This document shows, in pieces, positions 13,328 to 25,210 of a stretch of DNA of 64,000 bases. The position numbers and the translations under genes were made by a program. Below the pieces are notes generated by a model that did no database searches, was not told where the DNA came from, and was given only the letters and a program-made list of their open reading frames with translations. Origin of the DNA: Malachius bipustulatus (taxonomy: Eukaryota; Arthropoda; Insecta; Coleoptera; Melyridae); the NCBI GenBank assembly GCA_910589415.1, contig CAJUUM010000035.1:62001-126000 (forward strand), in the 5' to 3' direction. Position 1 is the first letter of the stretch. Every line of letters starts with the position of its first letter.

Positions 13328-15939
13328 TTGCTGAGTTAGCGGCCCACCAATGACCGTTAGCGGCTCACCAATGGCCACTAGCTTTCATTTTTCGTTAGCG
13401 GGCAGCAAAAGTGCGCGATTTTTCGTTAGCGGTCCACCAATGACGTTCATTTTTCGTTAGCGGCCCACCAATGACCGTTAGCGGCCCACCAATAGCCGCT
13501 AGCGTCATGATCTCCGTTCACTCTTATTACTTTTATGCAATCCTGGAATCCACACGCCAACTACGCTAGCGACACGCCTTTGGGCTGCGTTAGCGGCCCA
13601 CCAATGACCGTAAGCGGCCCACCAATGGCCGCTAGCGTCGCGATCTCCGCTCATTTTTATTACTTTCTTGCAATCCTGGAATCCACACGCCAACTGCGCT
13701 AGCGACACGCACTTCGGCTGCGTTAGCGGCCCACCAATGACCGTTAGCGGTCCACCAATGGCCGCTAGCGTCGCGATTTCCGTTCATTTTTATTACTTTT
13801 ATGCAATCCTGGAATCCACACGCCAACTGCGCTAGCGACACGCACTTGGGCTGCGTTAGCGGCCCACCAATGACCGTTAGCGGCCCACCAATGGCCGCTA
13901 GCGTCGCGAACTCTGTTCATTTTTATTACTTTCTTGCAATCCTGGAATCCACACGCCAACTGCGCTAGCGAAACGCACTCGGGCTGCGTTAGCTGCCCAC
14001 CAATGACTGTTAGCGGCTCACCAATGGCCGCTAGCGTCGCGATCTCCGTTCATTTTTATTACTTTCTTGCAATCCTGGAATCCACACGCCAACTGCGCTA
14101 GCGATACGCACTTGGGCTGCGTTAGCGGCCCACCAATAACCGTTAGCGGCCCACCAATGGCCGCTAACGTCGCGATCTCCGTTCATTTTTATTACTTTTA
14201 TGCAATCCTGGAATCCACACGCCAACTGCGCTAGCGACACGCACTTGGACTGCGTTAGCGGCCCATCAATGACCGTTAGCGGCCCACCAATAGCCGTTAG
14301 CGTCGCGATCTCCGTTCATTTTTATTACTTACTTGCAATCCTGGAATCCACACGCCAACTGCGCTAGCGACACTCACTTAGCTGCGTTAGCGGCCCACCA
14401 ATGACCGTTAGCGGCCCACCAATGGCCGCTAGCGTTCATTTTTCGTTAGCGGGCAGCCAAAGTGGGTCATTTTTCGTTAGCGGCCCACCAATGGCGTTCA
14501 TTTTTCGTTAGCGGCCCACCAATGACCGTTAGCGTCCCACCAATGGCCGCTAGCGTCGCGATCTCCGTTCATTCTTATTACTTTTATGCAATCCTGGAAT
14601 CCACACGCCAACTACGCTAGCGACACGCACTTGGACTGCGTTAGCGGCCCATCAATGACCGTTAGCGGCCCACCAATAGCCGTTAGCGTCGCGATCTCCG
14701 TTCATTTTTATTACTTTCTTGCAATCCTGGAATCCACACGCCAACTGCGCTAGCGACACTCACTTTGCTGCGTTAGCGGCCCACCAATGTCCGTTAGCGG
14801 CCCACCAATGGCCGCTAGCGTTCATTTTTCGTTAGCGGGCAGCCAAAGTGGGTCATTTTTCGTTAGCGGCCCACCAATGGCGTTCATTTTTCGTTAGCGG
14901 CCCACCAATGACCGTTAGCGGCCCACCAATGGCCGCTAGCGTCGCGATCTCCGTTCGTTCTTATTACTTTTATGCAATCCTGGAATCCACACGCCAACTA
15001 CGCTAGCGACACGCACCTGGGCTGCGTTAGCGGCCCACCAATGACAGTTAGCGGCCCACCAATGGCCGCCAGCGTTCATTTTTATTACTTTTATGCAATC
15101 CTGGAATCCACACGCCAACTGCGCTAGCGACACGCACTTGGACTGCGTTAGCGGCCCATCAATGACCGTTAGCGGCCCACCAATAGCCGTTAGCGTCGCG
15201 TTCTCCGTTCATTTTTATTACTTTCTTGCAATCCTGGAATCCACACGCCAACTGCGCTAGCGACACTCACTTTGCTGCGTTAGCGGCCCACCAATGACCG
15301 TTAGCGGCCCACCAATGGCCGCTAGCGTTCATTTTTCGTTAGCGGGCAGCCAAAGTGGGTCATTTTTCGTTAGCGGCCCACCAATGGCGTTCATTTTTCG
15401 TTAGCGGCCCACCAATGACCGTTAGCGGCCCACCAATGGCCGCTAGCGTCGCGATCTCCGTTCATTCTTATTACTTTTATGCAATCCTGGAATCCACACG
15501 CCAACTGCGCTAGCGACACGCACCTGGGCTGCGTTAGCGGCCCACCAATGACCGTTAGCGGCCCACCAATGACCGTTAGCGGCCCACCAATGGCCGCTAG
15601 CGTCGCGATCTCCGTTCATTTTTAATAATTTCTTGCAATCCTGGAATCCACACGCCAACTGCGCTAGCGACACTCACTTTGCTGAGTTAGCGGCCCACCA
15701 ATGACCGTTAGCGGCCCACCAATGGCCACTAGCTTTCATTTTTCGTTAGCGGGCAGCAAAAGTGCGCCATTTTTCGTTAGCGGTCCACCAATGGCGATCA
15801 TTTTTCGTTAGCGGCCCACCAATGACCGTTAGCGGCCCACCAATAGCCGCTAGCGTCATGATCTCCGTTCACTCTTATTACTTTTATGCAATCCTGGAAT
15901 CCACACGCCAACTGCGCTAGCGACACGCACTTGGGCTGC

Positions 15940-16072
15940 GTTAGCGGCCCACCAATGACCGTTAGCGGCCCACCAATGGCCGCTAGCGTCGCGATCTCCG
16001 CTCATTTTTATTACTTTCTTGCAATCCTGGAATCCACACGCCAACTGCGCTAGCGACACGCACTTCGGCTGC
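15940..16072 (+). repeat. Exemplar of the standard 133-bp monomer (type A)
   Basis: This is one complete monomer close to the consensus. Order of parts: two 21-bp units (GTTAGCGGCCC...), the junction GGCCGCTAGC, the 12-bp piece GTCGCGATCTCC, the T-rich tract ending TATTACTTT, GCAATCCTGGAATCCACACG, then CAACTGCGCTAGCGACACGC and CACTT-GGCTGC. The consensus has two NheI-type GCTAGC sites, one NruI-type TCGCGA site and a perfect 8-bp palindrome CGCTAGCG. My hand count for the consensus is 44 C, 30 G and 13 CpG in 133 bp (about 56% GC, C-rich on this strand). Two alternating versions of the T-tract end exist, TTTTATGCAAT and TTTCTTGCAAT. This copy has the latter and one local change (GCTCAT for GTTCAT). 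Confidence 0.93.
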
Positions 16073-16265
16073 GTTAGCGGCCCACCAATGACCGTTAGCG
16101 GTCCACCAATGGCCGCTAGCGTCGCGATCTCCGTTCATTTTTATTACTTTCTCGCAATCCTGGAATCCACACGCCAACTGCGCTAGCGACACTCACTTTG
16201 CTGCGTTAGCGGCCCACCAATGACCGCTAACGTCGCGATCTCCGTTCATTTTTATTACTTTTATG

Positions 16266-19200
16266 CAATCCTGGAATCCACACGCCAACTGCGCTAGCGA
16301 AACGCACTCGGGCTGCGTTAGCTGCCCACCAATGACTGTTAGCGGCTCACCAATGGCCGCTAGCGTCGCGATCTCCGTTCATTTTTATTACTTTCTTGCA
16401 ATCCTGGAATCCACACGCCAACTGCGCTAGCGATACGCACTTGGGCTGCGTTAGCGGCCCACCAATAACCGTTAGCGGCCCACCAATGGCCGCTAACGTC
16501 GCGATCTCCGTTCATTTTTATTACTTTTATGCAATCCTGGAATCCACACGCCAACTGCGCTAGCGACACGCACTTGGACTGCGTTAGCGGCCCATCAATG
16601 ACCGTTAGCGGCCCACCAATAGCCGTTAGCGTCGCGATCTCCGTTCATTTTTATTACTTACTAGCAATCCTGGAATCCACACGCCAACTGCGCTAGCGAC
16701 ACTCACTTAGCTGCGTTAGCGGCCCACCAATGACCGTTAGCGGCCCACCAATGGCCGCTAGCGTTCATTTTTCGTTAGCGGGCAGCCAAAGTGGGTCATT
16801 TTTCGTTAGCGGCCCACCAATGGCGTTCATTTTTCGTTAGCGGCCCACCAATGACCGTTAGCGTCCCACCAATGGCCGCTAGCGTCGCGATCTCCGTTCA
16901 TTCTTATTACTTTTATGCAATCCTGGAATCCACACGCCAACTACGCTAGCGACACGCACTTGGACTGCGTTAGCGGCCCATCAATGACCGTTAGCGGCCC
17001 ACCAATAGCCGTTAGCGTCGCGATCTCCGTTCATTTTTATTACTTTCTTGCAATCCTGGAATCCACACGCCAACTGCGCTAGCGACACTCACTTTGCTGC
17101 GTTAGCGGCCCACCAATGACCGTTAGCGGCCCACCAATGGCCGCTAGCGTTCATTTTTCGTTAGCGGGCAGCCAAAGTGGGTCATTTTTCGTTAGCGGCC
17201 CACCAATGGCGTTCATTTTTCGTTAGCGGCCCACCAATGACCGTTAGCGGCCCACCAATGGCCGCTAGCGTCGCGATCTCCGTTCATTCTTATTACTTTC
17301 TTGCAATCCTGGAATCCACACGCCAACTGCGCTAGCGACACGCACTTGGGCTGCGTTAGCGGCCCACCAATGACCGTTAGCGGCCCACCAATGGCCGCTA
17401 GCGTCGCGATCTCCGTTCATTTTTATTACTTTCTTGCAATCCTGGAATCCACACGCCAACTGCGCTAGCGACACTCACTTTGCTGCGTTAGCGGCCCACC
17501 AATGACCGCTAACGTCGCGATCTCCGTTCATTTTTATTACTTTTATGCAATCCTGGAATCCACACGCCAACTGCGCTAGCGACACGCACTTGAGCTGCGT
17601 TAGCGGCCCACCAATGACCGTTAGCGGCCCACCAATGACCGCTAGCGTCGCGATCTCCGTTCATTTTTATTACTTTCTTGCAATCCTGGAATCCACACGC
17701 CAACTGCGCTAGCGACACTCACTTTGCTGCGTTAGCGGCCCACCAATGTCCGTTAGCGGTCCTCCAATGGCCGCTAGCGTTTATTTTTCGTTAGCGGGCA
17801 GCCAAAGTGGGTCATTTTTCGTTAGCGGCCCACCAATGGCGTTCATTTTTCGTTAGCGGCCCACCAATGACCGTTAGCGGCCCACCAATAGCCGCTAGCG
17901 TCACGATCTCCGTTCATTCTTATTACTTTTATTCAATCCTGGAATCCACACGCCAACTACGCTAGCGACACGCACTTGAACTGCGTTAGCGGCCCACCAA
18001 TGACCGTTAGCGGCCCACCAATGGCCGCTAGCGTCGCGATCTCCGTTCATTTTTATTACTTTCTTGCAATCCTGGAATCCACACGACAACTGCGCTAGTG
18101 ACACGCACTTCGGCTGCGTTAGCGGCCCACCAATGACCGTTAGCGGTCCACTAATGGCCGCTAGCGTCGCGATCTCCGTTCATTTTTATTACTTTTATGC
18201 AATCCTGGAATCCACACGCCGACTGCGCTAGCGACACGCACTTGGGCTGCGTTAGCGAACCACCAATGACCGTTAGCGGCCCACCAATGACCGCTAGCGT
18301 CGCGATCTCCGTTCATTTTTATTACTTTTATGCAACCCTGGAATCCACACGCCAACTGCGCTAGCGAAACGCACTTGGGCTGCGTTAGCGGCCCACCAAT
18401 GACCGTTAGCGTCCCACCAATGGCCGCTAGCGTCGCGAACTCCGTTCATTTTTATTACTTTCTTGCAATCCTGGAATCCACACGCCAACTGCGCTAGCGA
18501 CACTCACTTTGCTGCGTTAGCGGCCCACCAATGACCGCTAACGTCGCGATCTCCGTTCATTTTTATTACTTTTATGCAATCCTGGAATCCACACGCCAAC
18601 TGCGCTAGCGACACGCACTTGAGCTGCGTTAGCGGCCCACCAATGACCGTTAGCGGCCCACCAATGACCGCTAGCGTCGCGATCTCCGTTCATTTTTATT
18701 ACTTTCTTGCAATCCTGTAATCCACACGCCAACTGCGCTAGCGACACTCACTTCGCTGCGTTAGCGGCCCACCAATGTCCGTTAGCGGTCCTCCAATGGC
18801 CGCTAGCGTTTATTTTTCGTTAGCGGGCAGCCAAAGTGGGTCATTTTTCGTTAGCGGCCCACGAATGGCGTTCATTTTTCCGCTCCAATAGCCGCTAGCG
18901 TCACGATCTCCGTTCACTCTTATTACTTTTATTCAATCCTGGAATCCACACGCCAACTACGCTAGCGACACGCACTTGGGCTGCGTTAGCGGCCCACCAA
19001 TGACCGTTAGCGGCCCACCAATGGCCGCTAGCGTCGCGATCTCCGTTCATTTTTATTACTTTCTTGCAATCCTGGAATCCACACGACAACTGCGCTAGTG
19101 ACACGCACTTCGGCTGCGTTAGCGGCCCACCAATGACCGTTAGCGGTCCACTAATGGCCGCTAGCGTCGCGATCTCCGTTCATTTTTATTACTTTTATGC

Positions 19201-22200
19201 AATCCTGGAATCCACACGCCGACTGCGCTAGCGACACGCACTTGGGCTGCGTTAGCGAACCACCAATGACCGTTAGCGGCCCACCAATGACCGCTAGCGT
19301 CGCGATCTCCGTTCATTTTTATTACTTTTATGCAATCCTGGAATCCACACGCCAACTGCGCTAGCGAAACGCACTTGGGCTGCGTTAGCGGCCCACCAAT
19401 GACCGTTAGCGTCCCACCAATGGCCGCTAGCGTCGCGATCTCCGTTCATTTTTATTACTTTCTTGCAATCCTGGAATCCACACGCCAACTGCGCTAGCGA
19501 CACTCACTTTGCTGAGTTAGCGGCCCACCAATGACCGTTAGCGGCTCACCAATGGCCACTAGCTTTCATTTTTCGTTAGCGGGCAGCAAAAGTGCGCGAT
19601 TTTTCGTTAGCGGTCCACCAATGGCGTTCATTTTTCCTTAGCGGCCCACCAATGACCGTTAGCGGCCCACCAATAGCCGCTAGCGTCATGATCTCCGTTC
19701 ACTCTTATTACTTTTATGCAATCCTGGAATCCACACGCCAACTACGCTAGCGACACGCACTTGGGCTGCGTTAGCGGCCCACCAATGACCGTAAGCGGCC
19801 CACCAATGGCCGCTAGCGTCGCGATCTCCGCTCATTTTTATTACTTTCTTGCAATCCTGGAATCCACACGCCAACTGCGCTAGCGACACGCACTTCGGCT
19901 GCGTTAGCGGCCCACCAATGACCGTTAGCGGTCCACCAATGGCCGCTAGCGTCGCGATTTCCGTTCATTTTTATTACTTTTATGCAATCCTGGAATCCAC
20001 ACGCCAACTGCGCTAGCGACACGCACTTGGGCTGCGTTAGCGGCCCACCAATGACCGTTAGCGGCCCACCAATGGCCGCTAGCGTCGCGAACTCTGTTCA
20101 TTTTTATTACTTTCTTGCAATCCTGGAATCCACACGCCAACTGCGCTAGCGAAACGCACTCGGGCTGCGTTAGCTGCCCACCAATGACTGTTAGCGGCTC
20201 ACCAATGGCCGCTAGCGTCGCGATCTCCGTTCATTTTTATTACTTTCTTGCAATCCTAGAATCCACACGCCAACTGCGCTAGCGATACGCACTTGGGCTG
20301 CGTTAGCGGCCCACCAATAACCGTTAGCGGCCCACCAATGGCCGCTAACGTCGCGATCTCCGTTCATTTTTATTACTTTTATGCAATCCTGGAATCCACA
20401 CGCCAACTGCGCTAGCGACACGCACTTGGACTGCGTTAGCGGCCCATCAATGACCGTTAGCGGCCCACCAATAGCCGTTAGCGTCGCGATCTCCGTTCAT
20501 TTTTATTACTTACTTGCAATCCTGGAATCCACACGCCAACTGCGCTAGCGACACTCACTTAGCTGCGTTAGCGGCCCACCAATGACCGTTAGCGGCCCAC
20601 CAATGGCCGCTAGCGTTCATTTTTCGTTAGCGGGCAGCCAAAGTGGGTCATTTTTCGTTAGCGGCCCACCAATGGCGTTCATTTTTCGTTAGCGGCCCAC
20701 CAATGACCGTTAGCGTCCCACCAATGGCCGCTAGCGTCGCGATCTCCGTTCATTCTTATTACTTTTATGCAATCCTGGAATCCACACGCCAACTACGCTA
20801 GCGACACGCACTTGGGCTGCGTTAGCGGCCCATCAATGACCGTTAGCGGCCCACCAATAGCCGTTAGCGTCGCGATCTCCGTTCATTTTTATTACTTTCT
20901 TGCAATCCTGGAATCCACACGCCAACTGCGCTAGCGACACTCACTTTGCTGCGTTAGCGGCCCACCAATGACCGTTAGCGGCCCACCAATGGCCGCTAGC
21001 GTTCATTTTTCGTTAGCGGGCAGCCAAAGTGGGTCATTTTTCGTTAGCGGCCCACCAATGGCGTTCATTTTTCGTTAGCGGCCCACCAATGACCGTTAGC
21101 GGCCCACCAATGGCCGCTAGCGTCGCGATCTCCGTTCATTCTTATTACTTTTATGCAATCCTGGAATCCACACGCCAACTACGCTAGCGACACGCACCTG
21201 GGCTGCGTTAGCGGCCCACCAATGACAGTTAGCGGCCCACCAATGGCCGCCAGCGTTCATTTTTATTACTTTTATGCAATCCTGGAATCCACACGCCAAC
21301 TGCGCTAGCGACACGCACTTGGACTGCGTTAGCGGCCCATCAATGACCGTTAGCGGCCCACCAATAGCCGTTAGCGTCGCGATCTCCGTTCATTTTTATT
21401 ACTTTCTTGCAATCCTGGAATCCACACGCCAACTGCGCTAGCGACACTCACTTTGCTGCGTTAGCGGCCCACCAATGACCGTTAGCGGCCCACCAATGGC
21501 CGCTAGCGTTCATTTTTCGTTAGCGGGCAGCCAAAGTGGGTCATTTTTCGTTAGCGGCCCACCAATGGCGTTCATTTTTCGTTAGCGGCCCACCAATGAC
21601 CGTTAGCGGCCCACCAATGGCCGCTAGCGTCGCGATCTCCGTTCATTCTTATTACTTTTATGCAATCCTGGAATCCACACGCCAACTGCGCTAGCGACAC
21701 GCACCTGGGCTGCGTTAGCGGCCCACCAATGACCGTTAGCGGCCCACCAATGACCGTTAGCGGCCCACCAATGGCCGCTAGCGTCGCGATCTCCGTTCAT
21801 TTTTAATAATTTCTTGCAATCCTGGAATCCACACGCCAACTGCGCTAGCGACACTCACTTTGCTGAGTTAGCGGCCCACCAATGACCGTTAGCGGCCCAC
21901 CAATGGCCACTAGCTTTCATTTTTCGTTAGCGGGCAGCAAAAGTGCGCCATTTTTCGTTAGCGGTCCACCAATGGCGATCATTTTTCGTTAGCGGCCCAC
22001 CAATGACCGTTAGCGGCCCACCAATAGCCGCTAGCGTCATGATCTCCGTTCACTCTTATTACTTTTATGCAATCCTGGAATCCACACGCCAACTACGCTA
22101 GCGACACGCACTTGGGCTGCGTTAGCGGCCCACCAATGACCGTTAGCGGCCCACCAATGGCCGCTAGCGTCGCGATCTCCGCTCATTTTTATTACTTTCT

Positions 22201-22446
22201 TGCAATCCTGGAATCCACACGCCAACTGCGCTAGCGACACGCACTTCGGCTGCGTTAGCGGCCCACCAATGACCGTTAGCGGTCCAATAATGGCCGCTAG
22301 CGTCGCGATCTCCGTTCATTTTTATTACTTTCTTGCAATCCTGGAATCCACACGCCAACTGCGCTAGCGACACTCACTTTGCTGCGTTAGCGGCCCACCA
22401 ATGACCGCTAACGTCGCGATCTCCGTTCATTTTTATTACTTTTATG
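16266..22446 (+). repeat. 6,181-bp super-repeat, copy 2
   Basis: Second copy of the unit at 10085-16265. The 6,181-bp offset holds until about 22480, where CACTTGAGCTGCG replaces the expected CACTCGGGCTGCG. From there the sequence follows another family-2 segment (22408-23000 matches 11328-11920 and 17509-18100). Hence only two full copies are present here. It ends in the region shared with 31.2-34.7 kb. Confidence 0.92.
17355..17486 (+). repeat. Exemplar of the 132-bp monomer variant
   Basis: Same architecture as the standard monomer, but the tail reads CACTCACTTTGCTGCG, one base shorter than the usual CACGCACTTGGGCTGCG. This variant very often sits directly upstream of a module-L monomer (for example before the L modules at 3178, 10985, 15344 and 27285). 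The tail change therefore marks the junction between ordinary runs and L-bearing units. Confidence 0.88.
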
Positions 22447-25210
22447 CAATCCTGGAATCCACACGCCAACTGCGCTAGCGACACGCACTTGAGCTGCGTT
22501 AGCGGCCCACCAATGACCGTTAGCGGCCCACCAATGACCGCTAGCGTCGCGATCTCCGTTCATTTTTATTACTTTCTTGCAATCCTGGAATCCACACGCC
22601 AACTGCGCTAGCGACACTCACTTTGCTGCGTTAGCGGCCCACCAATGTCCGTTAGCGGTCCTCCAATGGCCGCTAGCGTTTATTTTTCGTTAGCGGGCAG
22701 CCAAAGTGGGTCATTTTTCGTTAGCGGCCCACCAATGGCGTTCATTTTTCGTTAGCGGCCCACCAATGACCGTTAGCGGCCCACCAATAGCCGCTAGCGT
22801 CACGATCTCCGTTCACTCTTATTACTTTTATTCAATCCTGGAATCCACACGCCAACTACGCTAGCGACACGCACTTGGGCTGCGTTAGCGGCCCACCAAT
22901 GACCGTTAGCGGCCCACCAATGGCCGCTAGCGTCGCGATCTCCGTTCATTTTTATTACTTTCTTGCAATCCTGGAATCCACACGACAACTGCGCTAGCGA
23001 CACGCACTTCGGCTGCGTTAGCGGCCCACCAATGACCGTTAGCGGTCCACCAATGGCCGCTAGCGTCGCGATCTCCGTTCATTTTTATTACTTTTATGCA
23101 ATCCTGGAATCCACACGCCGACTGCGCTAGCGACACGCACTTGGGCTGCGTTAGCGAACCACCAATGACCGTTAGCGACCCACCAATGACCGCTAGCGTC
23201 TCGATCTCCGTTCATTTTTATTACTTTTATGCAATCCTGGAATCCACACGCCAACTGCGCTAGCGACACGCACTTGGGCTGCGTTATCGGCCCACCAATG
23301 ACCGTTAGCGGCCTACCAATGGCCGCAAGCGTTCTTTTTCCGCTAGCGGGCAGCCAAAGTGGGTCATTTTTCATTATCGGCCCACCAATGGCGTTCATTT
23401 TTCATTAGCGGCCCACCAATGACCGTTAGCGGCCCACCAATGGCCGCTAGCGTCGCGATCTCCATTCATTCTTATTACTTTTATGCAATCCTGGAATCCA
23501 CACGCCAACTGCGCTAGCGACACGCACTTGGGCTGCGTTAGCGAACCACCAATGACCGTTAGCGGCCCACGAATGGCCGCTAGCGTCGCGATCTCCGTTC
23601 ATTTTTATTACTTTCTTGCAATCCTGGAATCCACACGCCAACTGCGCTAGCGACACGCACTTGGGCTGCGTTAGCAGCCCACCAATGACAGTTAGCGGCC
23701 CACCAATGGCCGCTAGCGGTCATTTTTATTACTTTTATGCAATCCTGGAATCCACACGCCAACTGCGCTAGCGACACGCACTTGAACTGCGTTAGCGAAC
23801 CACCAATGACCGTTAGCGGCCCACCAATGGCCGCTAGCGTCGCGATCTCCGTTCATTTTTATTACTTTCTTGCAATCCTGGAATCCACACGCCAACTGCG
23901 CTAGCGACACGCACTTTGGCTGCGTTAGCGGCCCACCAATACCGTTAGCGTTCATTTTTCGTAAGCGGGCAGCCAAAGTGGGTCATTTTTCGTTAGCGGC
24001 TCACCAATGGCGTTCATTTTTCGTTAGCGGCCCACCAATGACCGTTAGCGGCCCACCAATGGCCGCTAGCGTCGCGATCTCCGTTCATTCTTATTACTTT
24101 TATGCAATCCTGGAATCCACACGCCAACTGCGCTAGCGACACGCACTCGGACTGCGTAAGCGGCCCATCAATGACCGTTAGCGGCCCACCAATGGCCGCT
24201 AGCGTCGGGATCTCCGTTCATTTTTATTACTTTCTTGCAATCCTAGAATCCACACGCCAACTGCGCTAGCGACACTCACTTTTCTGAGTTAGCGGCTCAC
24301 CAATGGCCGCTAGCGGCCCACAAATGGCCGTTAGTCGCTCACAAATGGCCGCCAGCGTTCATTATTATTACTTTCTTGCAATCCTGGAATCCACACGCCA
24401 ACTGCGCTAGCGACACGCACTTCGGCTGCGTTAGCGGCCCACCAATGACCGTTAGCGGTCCACCAATGGCCGCTAGTGTCGCGATCTCCGTTCATTTTTA
24501 TTACTTTTATGCAATCCTGGAATCCACACGCCAACTGCGCTAGCGACACGCACTTGGGCTGCGTTAGCGAACCACCAATGACCGTTAGCGGCCCACCAAT
24601 GACCGCTAGCGTCGCGATCTCCGTTCATTTTTATTACTTTTATGCAATCCTGGAATCCACACGCCAACTGCGCTAGCGACACGCACTTGGGCTGCGTTAG
24701 CGGCCCACCAATGACCGTTAGCGGCCCACCAATGGCCGCTAGCGTCGCGAACTCCGTTCATTTTTATTACTTTCTTGCAATCCTGGAATCCACACGCCAA
24801 CTGCGCTAGCGACACGCACTCGGGATGCGTTAGCTGCCCCCCAATGACTGTTAGAGGCTCACCAATGGCCGCTAGCGTCGCGATCTCCGTTCATTTTTAT
24901 TACTTTCTTGCAATCCTGGAATCCACACGCCAACTGCGCTAGCGATACGCACTTGGGCTGCGTTAGCGGCCCACCAATGACCGTTAGCGGCCCACCAATG
25001 GCCGCTAACGTCGCGATCTCCGTTCATTTTTATTACTTTTATGCAATCCTGGAATCCACACGCCAACTGCGCTAGCGACACGCACTTGGGCTGCGTTAGC
25101 GGCCCATCAATGACCGTTAGCGGCCCACCAATGGCCGCTAGCGTCGCGATCTCCGTTCATTTTTATTACTTTCTTGCAATCCTGGAATCCACACGCCAAC
25201 TGCGCTAGCG
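21650..25210 (+). repeat. 3.6-kb block shared with 31.15-34.71 kb (offset 9,500), left copy
   Basis: A constant 9,500-bp offset links 22037, 22408, 22800, 23060, 23447, 23713, 24473 and 24606 to 31537, 31908, 32300, 32560, 32947, 33213, 33973 and 34106. The block straddles the change from family-2 to family-1 sequence (about 22.9 kb), so the same junction between families exists twice. This points to duplication of a whole segment and not to independent mixing. There are no genes. Confidence 0.88.

Larger units (their letters stand above)
10085..16265 (+). repeat. 6,181-bp super-repeat, copy 1
   Basis: All markers recur 6,181 bp downstream: L modules 10599, 10985, 11615, 12644, 13400, 14451, 14837, 15344 and 15751 reappear at 16780, 17166, 17796, 18825, 19581, 20632, 21018, 21525 and 21932. 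Copies are nearly identical by eye; a few differences are visible (TTTGGCTGCG near 10260 against TTGGGCTGCG near 16441; CAATGACGTTC near 13438 against CAATGGCGTTC near 19619). The unit contains internal duplications, including a 1,029-bp pair. Close identity of such long units implies recent duplication or conversion. Confidence 0.92.

Noticed and set aside
15940..16072. CENP-B box in the monomer
   Set aside because: I looked for the TTCG...CGGG pattern of the mammalian CENP-B box; no motif of that form with the right spacing is present in the monomer or in L.
10085..22446. The 6,181-bp duplication as an assembly error
   Set aside because: It is not excluded, but the copies carry scattered private substitutions (for example near 10260/16441 and 13440/19621), which argues against a simple duplicated contig. 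Only read depth and spanning reads can settle it.
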